Source: Verpa conica (Eukaryota; Ascomycota; Pezizomycetes; Pezizales; Morchellaceae). From it: a DNA stretch of 64,000 bases. Made by a program: the position numbers and the translations under genes. The stretch's first letter is position 1; every line of letters starts with the position of its first letter. This document shows, piece by piece, positions 1 to 11,922 of this stretch. The notes under the pieces are model-generated. The model saw only the letters and a program-made list of their open reading frames with translations. It ran no database searches and was not told the origin of the DNA. The DNA lies in contig JAUFSD010000001.1 in NCBI GenBank assembly GCA_033030425.1, positions 1,178,001 to 1,242,000 on the forward strand. Direction: 5' to 3'.

Positions 1-1
1 A

Positions 2-241
2 GCGTCCCGTGCTACAGTTGCTCCTGACGCAATCTTGCAGGTTGCTGATGCATCTGATGCTTTCTGTCACCATCTCGCCTCTGCTGGGTTCTCTGATTTT
101 AGTCCAGCTAATAGCATATTGGCTGTCTGTCCTAACGGTAACGGTGGTTCTGTTGGATTTAATTACTGCTTGTGTACCCAGAATTACCGCTCTCTTAATG
201 CCAACCATCTCCGTGACTCCTATCTCCATACAATTTCCTAG
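2..241 (+). CDS. 3' end of an unidentified gene, cut by the window edge
   Basis: An open frame enters from the left edge and ends at TAG 239-241, giving about 79 residues. The visible part carries several cysteines (HHLASAG..., AVCPNG, YCLCTQ) and ends in YLHTIS. Three cysteines in a short span could suit a small extracellular or surface protein, but no family is recognised. A stop-free frame of this length can occur by chance. The start, any introns and the identity lie outside the window. Confidence 0.3.
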   Translation, partial: ASRATVAPDAILQVADASDAFCHHLASAGFSDFSPANSILAVCPNGNGGSVGFNYCLCTQNYRSLNANHLRDSYLHTIS

Positions 242-1127
242 GCCATACTTCTTGCTCCTCACTACTCTTCTTTCAATCATGCGCAAACATGTTTGAGTAC
301 AAATCAAATATAGCTTACTCATATTATATATATTGGGATATCTAGACCTATCCTGCGCTCTAATGCTGTACTGCTATGTACTGTATCATAAATAAATGTA
401 ATTATTAGCCTTTGAACTCTCACCACACTGTATAATTTATTATAAAGACCAATTTCAAAGAACTTTTAATCAAATTAATCCAAAACAGTACAGAAATTCT
501 TAGCCCGGGCCGTGCGTAACCAAAAAAAAGAAACACAAAAGAAACACACACCCAGAACAAAAAGAAACACATATACGTCTACTGTGGCTCGAGCCTTCAT
601 TGGTCTCTTGCGACACTTAATACTGCTGGAGAAATTTATGGACTCTGTTACACTTCATGATTATATTATACTAGTGGAGGTCTAGTGTAAACTTTAATAT
701 AGTCTAATTAATACTCACATCATAGATATTTATGATCAATTCATTCATTTATTCACTCGCATTATAGAAGCCGATTAATTGAGTGATGAATCATGAACAA
801 GTAACCGGTTTCGAAACCAGTTAAGACTATAGCCCCCCATGATATGCTATCGCTCCTAGGGTGTTATAAGTCTTAATAGAAGATCAGAGAGTAAGTCTGC
901 GTCCAACTATTAGAGCCTATAGACAGTAAGAAGAGTCATCTCAATATCCCGAAAGTCGATCCTGTTAAGACTTACTCCAGTAGAGAATCTACCTCGAATG
1001 AAAGTAGGAAAGCTAAGGTATAACTTCCGAGTCATAAGGCCCAAGCAAATCCGCAAGTCGTGTATATGTGAGACACGGGTCGCGGGATGTTGGTGATCGA
1101 CCCAGTACCGGAGAATAGACTTCCGTC

Positions 1128-1382
1128 CGTACTCGTAGTCTTCAAGCGTTTCCGGAGTACGGTAACAGGGAGCGCCGTGTCTTACACACTATCACATTCT
1201 GCTTCCATACCTGAGAGAGTGTTTTACCTTGAATAAATAAATAAATCTAAGGCCAGTTGTCCGTCCTGCTGAGGAATAAATGTTAGAATTAGCCAACGGC
1301 GTATATTTACAGAAGTGGTCTCGTAGCAGAGACATGGTGCTCCGGTTACCGTATACTGGAAACGCTTAGGGACTATGAGTAC
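1128..1382. repeat. Decayed inverted-repeat element (possible MITE)
   Basis: The segment 1128-1182 matches the reverse complement of 1328-1382 over about 52 bases, sharing GTACTC-TAGTC, AAGCGTTTCC and TACGGTAAC. Most differences are G/A or C/T. About 145 bp separate the arms. Size and structure fit an old non-autonomous DNA transposon whose arms decayed by transitions. No target duplication could be fixed. Confidence 0.5.
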
Positions 1383-1602
1383 TTATCCTCCAGGGAAAGA
1401 ACCAGAAAATAAGGGGATACGCGTAGGCACAGCCGAGGGGGTATGGTAAGTGGCTGTGGTATATAGAAGTTTTAGCATCATGTACACAATTATATACCAC
1501 TAGAATCTTCCTGAGCGGGCTTAATATCATGAATAATAGTTAGTTACTTACCTTGCTTGTAGATTTCAGACGAATCTATAGTTCCGAGGCCCTCCGTGCG
1601 CA

Positions 1603-1618
1603 CCCCCCCCCCCCCCCC
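1603..1618. repeat. Homopolymer run of 16 C
   Basis: Sixteen C in a row sit directly after GCGCA. This is a simple low-complexity tract; its exact length may be affected by sequencing error. Confidence 0.9.
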
Positions 1619-2727
1619 GTTTTCTAGTTTCCCTAGAGGACAGGTATAACTCCGGATCCCCTCTAAATAAAACCCTTACAAACATTTTCCACAACCAACC
1701 GCGATGAAATAGCTTGAGATTAAGCACGGGCTAGTTCAGATTGACCAATCACTTGTAGCTACATGGCATCTTAGCGATCAACTGGTCTTTTTTTTCTATC
1801 AAGTCTTTTTTATTTCTGGGTACAAAATGTGGCATGTAGTTATAAACTATGCCCTGAGAGATCGACTGGTCTGCATACTGTATAAAATATGGGGCACGGG
1901 CCTAGTCTATTCTCGGCACGTTTTTCAAATATGCAGGTTCCTACGTTGTGGCCAAAGACCGTTTTATGTGTACTAATGACCGAGCATATTATTGTCTCAG
2001 TAACAGGTAAGCCCGGGAATATAAGTCTTCGAGCGAGGCACGGAGATAAATGTTTTGACTGGAAGACTGTTTTCGGGGTCTGGCCACTCGAGGCATTTTG
2101 GCGTAAGTTACTTAATTTCCCAAGTAGGTAAGATTCGCAGTTGTACCCAGGGATGCCGGAAAGTGATGCACAAGTCAAAACAAAATGATAATTTGTAGCA
2201 ACCACTTAGAGAGCTTGGCTAGTACAGAATGTCAGGCTCAATTAGCATATGTAGATTTCACCTCTGGTCAAAAAAGTTGAAAAAAATCCTATAGTAAACT
2301 GTCACTGTTTTATTTAACTATCTGAGGTCAAGCCCAGGGCGCTATATCTTCCCCCACAGGTATGTTTTCTATGGTATAAAAATGGATATAACTTACAGTG
2401 CTATAAATCATAAATAATCACTCATACAAAACTAATTCCATAGACACGCTGAATGTCTTGGGCCCTAAAATCATGATTTCCGGTCAGAGGTTAGGAGATT
2501 CGTTTCAAATAGGGCAGAAATAAGACCAAAATAGAAACACTAATAAACTACTTAAGGAAGCATTTGAGTAAGCTAGGGCTGGTGACCCGGGGGTAAGGTC
2601 GTATTGGCAAGTAGAGGAACTAATTGATCATATATCGTAAGAAATCTGGTGTAGACAATTAATATATATATGGTGGGCTCCATGTTATATAATAACACTT
2701 ATAGAAGGATAAAGGAAGCACCACTAT

Positions 2728-2778
2728 TTGCAAGAAAGAGAAGACTTGCAAGAAAGAGAAGACTTGCAAGAAAGAGAA
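2728..2778. repeat. 18-bp tandem repeat, 2.8 copies
   Basis: The unit TTGCAAGAAAGAGAAGAC occurs at 2728-2745 and 2746-2763, with a third partial copy at 2764-2778. The copies are identical over the shared length, so this is a recent minisatellite-like expansion. It is unlikely to be coding. Confidence 0.9.
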
Positions 2779-3716
2779 AATTCCATTCACAGACTAAATC
2801 CCCGCGTGTGGCTAATATAATGGGTACCAATGCTACTCTACATGTTGGCTTCTCTAATTCGAGTTTATATATTTGTGCTACGAATGCATGCCCTTCCAGC
2901 CAAGTCACCAACCGCCTCACCCGAATACTAATGAAGCCGAGAAGGAAACTATAAGGGGAACGAGAGCGGCTAGCTGTGGTATTGATCCGATTTTCCTATT
3001 TCTACTTTACCAAATAGCACTCATAGAGTACAGCTAAACAGTTTCACGTCACAAGTTTAATTAAAGCGAAGTACCAAAAATCAAGACAGGGATATTAATG
3101 ATCACAATGTGTCACTCGATTAGTGGTGCTAGAAGTAGTTGCACTTCCTAGCTACTATATCCCTATTTTCTTTCTGATGTTGCTAGTCCCTCGTAAGTTA
3201 TAACTAACAAACTAGTTGAATATATCCTCTTTTCTATAGAGCCCCTGCCCCAAACATTTCTATACTCCACAAGACTAACTTATGCGCCTCGTCAAAGAGA
3301 TATTGGCATGGTTTGTAATCATTCATTTTGTTCTGGACTTCAATAAATAAACATGTATTTTTATTGGCAAATAGTAGCTCCCCCCACGGCTTTAGTGTTA
3401 CAGGCCTTATTCGTGGCGCTAATATGAGCACGGGACTACCTAGGATTACCAATAGTAGAACTTACCAACAAAAGTATAACTAATTGTATCAGCCCCTTGC
3501 TCAGATTTGCATGGTAATCCTAAGGCGCGCAAAGGTCGGCTCGGAAGGTCTCATGGGAGTAGATGACATGTCACCATGAACATGTCTGATTGGGTTGGAT
3601 ATAAGTCCCTATTCCAAAATGCCATCTCGCATAAATAACACTCGCTAATTTCTCTTAGTGCACATGTATACCCAAGTCCGACACCTGAGTCCCCCCACTA
3701 ATCTTCGTAAATTATA

Positions 3717-3746
3717 CCACCACCCACAATAAATTGTGGGGGGTGA
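3717..3746. repeat. Short hairpin with C-rich and G-rich arms
   Basis: The arm CACCACCCACAAT faces ATTGTGGGGGGTG across a two-base loop, with 12 of 13 positions pairing. There is no nearby gene and no known role; it may be a relic of a palindromic transposon centre. Confidence 0.5.
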
Positions 3747-6700
3747 CTTAGGAATAAAAATGAAAAAAACAAATCCCCTCGGGAACCGCTCAAGAGTCGA
3801 TGTTTCGTTGGACATTGCCCCAAGAAGCTATTACTTATAGCTGATTTCCATCGGTGTTTTGCTCGCTAAATCATTGGTGACGCCTGACGTTGATACTTGG
3901 GCCAGCTGTACGGACAGCATCGGGTGCTGCGGGGTAGTCACCCGTCTGTTTAGCGGGAGGATGACAGACATGTATTTTCGCCTTATCCCATACGCTGGGA
4001 AGTAAGGACAAGATGGTACCCCTCTCTTTGTGAGAGAAGAAAATAGGATAAAAAAAGGATGGTAAATCGGAGCGAGTGATTGGCCGTGATTTTGATGTAC
4101 AGAATCGTAAGAAATTTGATAATATCTAATTTCTGTGGGTGTAGACGCCTCGGTCTTAAGAGATATCGGTAAGTATATGAGTTCAATTTGTCGCCTTGCT
4201 ACCGATTTTAAACTTCCCTGATAGGCCGATTGATTCCGCGGGCATTGAGGTACCGCCAATCGGAAAGTCTACTAAATTAGTCGGATAGGCGAGCGAGATG
4301 AAAGCCTATTGATCCCTTGATGTTATGAGGTGGCCAGATTTAAAATACTTACACAGAGATGGAAGACTTGTCGCTACTACTGGAGAAGTAGGCAAAGTGC
4401 ACCGGAAAGAAGACCGTTGATAATGCGATTAACCGTATCGCGCCTAATCCCAGATTTGTATCAACAGATTCCACTAGCGGTTAAAGATCTCAGTTCATGA
4501 TCCTTCTCATCCGTAAAACCAACAGGATACATTTTTTCCTCCTGTATAACATCTAGAATTATTTTTAAAAACCCAGTTTTTGAGCTGCTGATATATCAAG
4601 TGATAGCTCCTTTTTCCAGTGACAGCTGCCACGTAAAAATCCTTGGTCCCAATAAAGCAGACAATAACCAGGGGAAGTCTCCAAGGAAAATATCCAAGTC
4701 GCTGAGCGCAGTCTTGGAACAACTGTCTGTTGAGAAAAAAAGGTTCCTGTGTTCGCAAATCGCTGGGTTTCGCTCTGCATAATCGCATCGCTCCAGTAGG
4801 TGGATCATCCGTCGATCTTGTAAAAGATCCAGAAAATTATTGGCATACCATAGCTTAGACTTTCCCTGCGTCCAACACGCGATTGACACTATAGCCAGTT
4901 ACTGAAAATGCTTTTTCTACGAATGAAATTAGTATTGGCTACTCTCAAAAGTCGTACTCTTCAGCCAGAATAATTTAGTTCACAGGGGTAATTAGCGTGG
5001 GAAAAGTCTGCTGCAACCAAATTTTTTTGAAGAACTATGGTAGCCAATACTGCCCAGCAAATAATAACCAACAGGAACTGCGTATGCTGTGCTCACCCAG
5101 GCTTTGCCACGCACTGGCTATGGTGGCAATGCTGCTCGATAATTGGAACTGCTGCCCCGCGGGCGTTGTTGATGGATGGTGGAGTGCACAACACGACTTC
5201 AACGTTCTGGTTGCACCGATAGCCGGTGATTCTACAATGGTATTTGACAAGCGTCTTCCAGGCCCCTTGCTCAACTGCTGATCGATTCGTCCGGAGGAGA
5301 CCGGATATTCTCATGCTTACTACCAATACTAGGTGCGCATTTTTTTGTAGAATCGACGCCCATTACTCGCGTAATACTAGGTGCCCTTTGCTGTAGGATC
5401 TGTCCTGTCAAAGAAAATGACTGTCTGTTGGACATTCGATGGTAGGCAAGAGATGAGGTAAGGGCGAAAGATAGCAAAATTATTTCGCCCTGGGTTATTT
5501 GGCGGTTGTTTCATCTCGTTTGAGATGGGAGATGGGTTTCTATTTGTTGTTGTTGTTAATGCGGATCGACCCGTCATGATTAAACAGCGGTTCAGATCGT
5601 CGTTTATAGGTAATAGCCCGAAATACAGGAAAAAGGGAGGAGACTACCCCATCATAGTATACTTATTTAACAAACCTCTATATAGATGTAGCAAATGATA
5701 TGTTATTTTCCTTGAGATACCTATTTAGACCCACATGCCAGTAGATCAGGACCTCATCAAGTATCGCATCGACAGATCTAGGCGCACGGACCAGACAGCT
5801 GGATTAATTCTAGAACCGCACTAACGTACGGCAGTTTGCATACGCGACCTCCCTTGCCGTCTACCATTCTAGAAAGAACCAATGGAAACGTGGCAACCCT
5901 AGGCCCTTGATGAACCTGAACCATGGGTCTGGTCGGGTAGCCGGTCCTTTCCCCGTCCGCAGAGCCTCTTCGGGGAGTTTTCTCTCTATTGCGAAGGAGA
6001 ATCGGGGAATTATCAGCAGCGGGGCCTGGCCTCAGCCGGAGGGTGCATCTGCACAATTGGAAATCGCTGCGATGCCATGCCGTTGCTGTACCTCAGAGTG
6101 AGTGGTGCATACTAACTTATTCGTCGTTGTAACTGCTGAGTTGTACGCAGGTCCCCTACATTTCCCATAACTTATGCAAATGCACATTTCTATTTTCGCA
6201 AGGGCGATGCGTAGTTACAATGCCAGGTGTGAGCTTCGTGGTAGGTAGCACCTGCATGTTTTTTTCCTAACATGTCGTGTCCTACGTTTCTTTCGGCTGA
6301 ATTTTGCCGGCGCCCTTTCTAGCAGGTCTATCCCCTCCTCCTAGACATACATGTACCTATTCGTCGTTGAGGCAATGTGTTTATGAGACCAATGCCAAGG
6401 TTCACCCTTTGTTTTGTTCTACATATGTACAGTAATAACCGCGCCGGGGAACAAATCGCGAAATACCGATCCACGAAAGGATACACGGGTACATGTAGTT
6501 AGGGAAATTCCATGTACTCTGCTGTACTGTATCGCGGTGTACTCTACTACACAAGACCCAGTGACCTCCCCAATCCCGTCTCGGGATCTCCCCGGTTATA
6601 CTGATCCACTGTTAAATTCTTGATCTCTGTGTCTAGCATGTGCAAGTGACCGTAAGTGCCAGGAACACCGTTAGTTTCCTCGCGTATGGATTCTAGAAGG

Positions 6701-9402
6701 AATTGAAGCCGTTGGCCGGTGACCCATTCTGCCGTGTCTGCCGTTAGACGATTCTATAAGAGCTTCTGGAAGTACCGTAGAGCAACTAGAACAGGCGGTT
6801 GCTGTGGAGAATATCGGCAAGTTCAGCGTTTGCTAACACCGAACCCGCTAAATTGTGCAGCTCACGTGTGCCCACGCTGGGGCTGTTTTCCTAGGGCCAA
6901 CGCAGCAGGAAAAAAAATTTGAATGTGCATCAGCATACAGCGCCACGTTTCCGAAGCCCGAAAAAGTGGGACGCCTGCCTAAGCCCTAGCACACCAGTCC
7001 AAATAAGCTGGGCCTCCCATGCTAGAATGTTTCAGGCAACACCAAACCAAAATGGCGGGTGTTTGAGATCCCGTAATGGCACCTCCTTACAAAGCATGCG
7101 GATCCAGAACGGGAAAGTATTGAAGCTGGGAGCTTAAGGAGAGAAAGGGACAGGGCTTTATTTGGGGTTTGTTTCCAGGGTGGAAACATCCGGACGAGGC
7201 CAGACATGGCTGATAGCGTGATGCCCACGCAACACGTGTCTCGAATGTTGAAATACGTTACATCTAGCCAAGTGGACTGTTTGACGAGTGAAAGTAGCAG
7301 TACTAGGAGAGCTTACACTAAACCCAAACATATTCCCCCGGGGGGAAACCTTCGTACCATATATGAAAGAAACATTACCCTCTAACATACTAGTAAACCC
7401 AGCACACGAGCCATGTCTTGATTCCCACATTATTTCGTTTCTACATTTCCACCTCACCATATGCCGGGGGAAAATCCTACCTCGGGCTATAGGGCGAAGG
7501 ATAAAGGTCATAGAGTACTTTACTACACTTATCGCGTACTAAGTTTGGGTAGGTTGTGCCTATGTATGCGGATTAGGATACACAATATATTGAGTGATTC
7601 CCGGGCTCTTAACTTAAACCTAGCATCGTGATATACCTTACCCCGACAAAGGGACCCTCCGCTCACCGACCCTTATGCGTAAAACTCTACTGCAGATAAG
7701 AAACCAGAAAGAACGCCTATATAGCTATGCAAAGGGAGAGCATGCTGATGTCGTTAGGGCAATCACCCATCTATTAATGTACTGCCCGAGGTATCAAATG
7801 TCGCCTAGACCTTTGTTCTTCTCCAAGTCCTATGATGTAAAGGGACATAAATTTTGTCAGGTAAGCTGGGTGGAAGGAGTCGTGGCGCAACAACGGACGA
7901 TGGGAGGATGCCAGGGGTTCTGTCGGCGGGTGACTATGCGTATTTACCTGGTATATGGCGGTTGCCAGGTTAATTGTAGTTTACCGAGACTCCAGGAACC
8001 ACCGGAAATGAGGGTTCAGTGAGCTAGGAGATACGTGGGGCTGGGGGGGAATGAGGCCTACATGTAGGTAGAGTACATTATAGACAGCATATGTACTTTA
8101 CCTAAGGAGGTTATTCTAGTCAGAAATAAGGCACTGAATGCATACATGCATTTATGCACTAATTACCTACTTGTAGGCAGGACAGAGCTGCGACATCACT
8201 GAGTAAAGTAGGCAGGATCTAGGGTAGGTATAGTACGGTACGCTATAGGGTTTTTTGGGGACGTCCGTACTCGCATAAAGCATCATAGTGGCAAGCAAGG
8301 TGGATCCGTGTTGATAATTGATTGTGGCGATAAAAGCAATGTAGCATCAAGAGCTGACGAGGCGAAGAGGCAGACGAAGGCGGGTGACGGGGTCATGTAT
8401 GTATACTTCTTAAAGTATTATGAGATGGTAGAGAGGGACTCATGACGAGGATAGGGGTGTTTCTTCTTTCTTCCTGTAAAAATAAGATGAATAAAATGTA
8501 CAAAGCGCGATGACGACAGGTACCAATAGCCGTATTAGTTCGCGGGACTGGGGGGCGAAAAAAGTTTGGGTACGTGGGCAAGCTGATATGCTTTTCTCAG
8601 CCAGCATCTTCGGTGAGGACAAAGTAAACTATCTGGTGCAGGGAAAACGGCGAATGTAATGTTTTGAGCGCCAGCTGTAGAACTGGCGGGTCTAAATAGG
8701 CATGAGCTTCTTTGCGATATGGTGCTAAGGCCATGCCTGAACAGCAAGGACTCGCAGAAGTATGATATAGAGGGGCGGTGGTATTGATATGGAGACAGGC
8801 CGTGGCAAAACCAATTGTTGTGAGCCTCAGCAAACGAACCGCTTTAGCATCGTCTTACCCCTCCTCGTTTCTGCTCACTCGATGAGGTTTCCCTACCCCT
8901 CGTCGCGGTGCTGTCGGCTGGCGGTGGGGGGAGGGGGGATACATATGTAACTGATTGTTGTCGTGACTTGCATTCCCAGTTTTACGGACTATACCTGGTA
9001 GTTTACTCTATCTCGCGCGAAACCCCGACGTTCATGCACGGTTGCTTCCGTGCGGGATTGTGAAATTTTCTTTTTGTGCGTTGTCCGCCCACTAATTAGT
9101 GAGCCCCACGTACCCAGCTACAGAGGAAATCATCATCACGCTGTTTGGATTTTCTGTACCCGGGGCGAGCAATTCGCGTAACGGCCGGTGGGCTCTTATC
9201 ACCCGTTTCGCTTGAGTATTAATATATCCTTTTACCTCCGGGGGTTTGATTGGTTTTTAGGTTCTAGGCAAACAAAAGTAGCAGCTCGGTGGGTCCGGAG
9301 AAAGTTGTGGATAGAGATAGACGGGCCCGCCTTTCACATAGTTTCTGTCTTCCAATCCGGTCGGACAGTTGGTTGTTTATGCGCGAATCTTCCGCTTGGG
9401 GA

Positions 9403-9465
9403 CAGTAGTAGCAGAGGAGCAGGAGGGGAGCAGCAGAGCAGCATCAACATCAGCAGCAGCAGCAA
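9403..9465. repeat. AGC/CAG-rich low-complexity tract
   Basis: A purine-rich stretch contains repeated AGCAG and CAGCAG units about 600 bp upstream of the SOK1 homologue. It probably belongs to that gene's promoter or leader. No coding role is evident. Confidence 0.6.
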
Positions 9466-10074
9466 TAACGGTGTTTAGAGGGCAAAGCGCAATGTATCGT
9501 AATATTTCAAATGGGATCAATTCTTCATTATTAAATTTTTTTTTTGCTTTATGTCTTGCCCGCGGGGGTCTTCACACTGGGAAGCCAGCAAAAGGGCCCA
9601 GACACCCCTCCCAATTAGTCCCAGACATTTCCACCCACACCCACGTCTGTAAGTCTGTTGCACTCCCCCTAGACACCGCGAAACTACGCTATGGGTTCCA
9701 GCAAAGAGAGGGAAAAAAGAGGAGAAAAAGGAAAAAGGGCCTGGATGACTATCAACTGGAAAGTTACCACTCCCCCATGCTCACGGCACTCCCTTACCAG
9801 AGTTCTACCTTGCCGATTGATGCAGGTCCCTTTATTTAAAATGAAGTAGTCCCCCTCCCCTCGCCCGGCCTCTGTCCCCCATATTCTCAGTCAGATCACC
9901 TTGCCTCGGCTTCTCAACTTCCTAAATTGCCTGGCCCTCAACTTCAGCATATATACACAGCAGGTTGACCCAGCTTCTTCGGAATCCCAACATATTGAAT
10001 TGCTACTCCAGCTTCATTATATCTATACAAGAACGATATTCCACACAAAAATATACGCCTCTTAGCAGTTCAAG

Positions 10075-11922
10075 ATGGACTCCAGCCCTGGCCCTCACCA
10101 CAGCCATAGCCAGCCGTTCCACCTACAAACATCAGATGGAGACTACGATACAACCACCTCACCACCACAGAGCATAGAGCTTCCAGAGTCAAGCTCCCAC
10201 AGTGTGAGCTCTGAGGTTTCTACACCTGGGTATGAGTACCAGTCATCTCCAAATGCCCCAGCGAAACGCTCGAATGAGTCAGCTCCCCCATTTCCCAAGC
10301 GTCCACGAGTGGAGGATGCAGGTCCGTGCACCGACCCTTCCAACTGTGTACTGCCAGCATCACCCACACCATCTGAACCCGCAACTACACCAGATTCAGA
10401 TGTCGAGAGATCCTCAAGGCACAGGTTCAGCCCTCAAAACAAACTACCTTTTAGGTCACGATCACTTCCTCCTACACTCCGGCGAAAACGTCGACCAGTT
10501 GAAAACCTTCATCAGCACATTCCTCCAGTAACTCTAAGCACCTTGAGGGAACTCGACCTCCACGAAATTTACCGCAATCCCAAACTTCGTCATGATGTCG
10601 TGTTTGATTCTCAGCTTCATTTTAGACCTAACCTCGATGGAACTCGGGGAAGGAGAAAGAAGGAGATGGCAGACATGTACTGGCAGATGGTTCTACACGA
10701 GTGTGAGGTGTTGTTAGGATCTAGGTGGAAGCGAAATAGCTCACCAGCACCCGTTCCGATGAAGCTACCGATCCTCTTTCAGACAATGCGTGACATTCTC
10801 CTTACTCTGGTTCCTAAAACCGACAGAATGGATGTTGACTCTATCCTGGACCCCCCTCTACTCATGCAACAACTCAAGCACAATGTTCTGGACTTCAAGG
10901 GACTCTCACTGTGGTTGGCAGGTGTTTTGAAAGCTCACTGTGCGCCGATGAGGGATCAGTGGGTTGAGCAGATGGTTGCAAAGGTAGCATACGGTGTAGA
11001 CAATGGGAAGGTCTCGGCTCTGGTAGAAGGTTTACAGATGGTTTTCGGGATCTTAGAAGCGATGAAATTGGTATTTTCTATTCTCAATCATCTGGGGGGT
11101 TATCGGCGAGCTGTGAGTCATGCTAACCTTTTTTAGGATGTTGCAAATCACCAGATACGAACACTCAGACCTCATCTCATCTCCACCGCCATCAGCTTCG
11201 AGCAAGGCTATTTCCAAGAAAGGATAGACCAGGGTCGCTTAGACATGAAAGAGCCAAAGGAGTGGTATAACAAATCCGTTTCGGCCAGTAAAACCGAAAC
11301 CACGGACAACCTCACCTCCTTCACTAGCGCTGTTGTTGACATAGTCACACCCTCGCAATACGCGAAGTACCCTGCAACTTTCGTATTTGACTATGAGCGA
11401 CTAGAAAGTCTTCGCGATGATATTCGTGAAGCTACTTGCCTCAAGCTTGCCATTCTTTTCTTCCGCCAGCTTACCCTTTCATCTCGACGCGATGTAAGCT
11501 CTGCTACTACCGACAAGTTGCGAACATCTATCTTGGCGATTTTAGGAGAAGAGGATGGCGTTCACCGGTGGCTGCGACACAGCAATGCCGTGGCTCTACA
11601 CATTACGCAGGCCGCCAACGAATTCAACGGATCTACCGGAATCGCTGACGCCTCTTTGGTCAAGATGGCCGAGAGTTGGTTCTCTAAGCATCTGCAGACC
11701 AACTCCCCTATCTATGTTCGTGTGGAGAAAGGTATTACCGAAGAATTAACCGGGATGGTTTTGCGAGTCATGAAGGGATGGCATTCATTGTCTACATTTT
11801 CGATCATGTCAACCGTCGACGTGACAGGCTCATCTATGGAGTTGGCCTCGATAGCTCAAAGAGCCTCGCATATAACATTTATGCACTGGCAAATATTTGG
11901 AAAGATGTATTTGGCAGCTTAA
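10075..11922 (+). CDS. SOK1: SOK1 / TCP11-family protein
   Basis: Exons 10075-11070 and 11137-11922 are joined by a 66-nt phase-0 intron with GTATTT donor, GCTAAC branch and TTTTTTAG acceptor, giving about 593 aa. The first ~145 residues are Ser/Pro-rich and probably disordered, with a basic patch (LRRKRRP). The rest is a TCP11 domain. The join restores the family motif MKLDVANHQIRTLRPHL followed by ISFEQGYF. The C-terminus SHITFMHWQIFGKMYL matches the usual TCP11 ending. Budding yeast Sok1 suppresses loss of cAMP-dependent kinase, so a role in PKA-linked signalling is inferred from the family. The ATG at 10075 is the first in frame after an upstream stop. Without splicing, the intron introduces a TAG at its 3' end. 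Confidence 0.92.

Larger units (their letters stand above)
242..10074. other. Gene-poor region, about 9.8 kb
   Basis: No reading frame here has a recognisable domain, convincing splice structure or family resemblance; the frames present are short and look random. What can be seen is a run of 16 C at 1603-1618, a decayed inverted-repeat element at 1128-1382, an 18-bp tandem repeat at 2728-2778, a G/C hairpin at 3717-3746, a small hairpin around 8065-8103 and a CAG-rich tract near 9405-9465. The last few hundred bases are probably promoter and leader of the gene starting at 10075. Confidence 0.6.

Noticed and set aside
1840..2205. 121-codon open frame on the minus strand overlapping an 80-codon frame on the plus strand
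   Set aside because: No domain, no splice signals with continuation and an atypical composition; consistent with chance open frames in the gene desert.
3831..4259. 142-codon open frame, minus strand
   Set aside because: Translation has no recognisable motif and lies in gene-poor sequence; overlapping frames are equally open.
7675..8022. 115-codon open frame with several cysteines
   Set aside because: Isolated, no homologous motif and no promoter or exon structure; likely chance.
9188..9839. Open frames just upstream of SOK1
   Set aside because: They overlap the CAG-rich tract and lie where promoter and leader are expected; composition is repetitive rather than protein-like.
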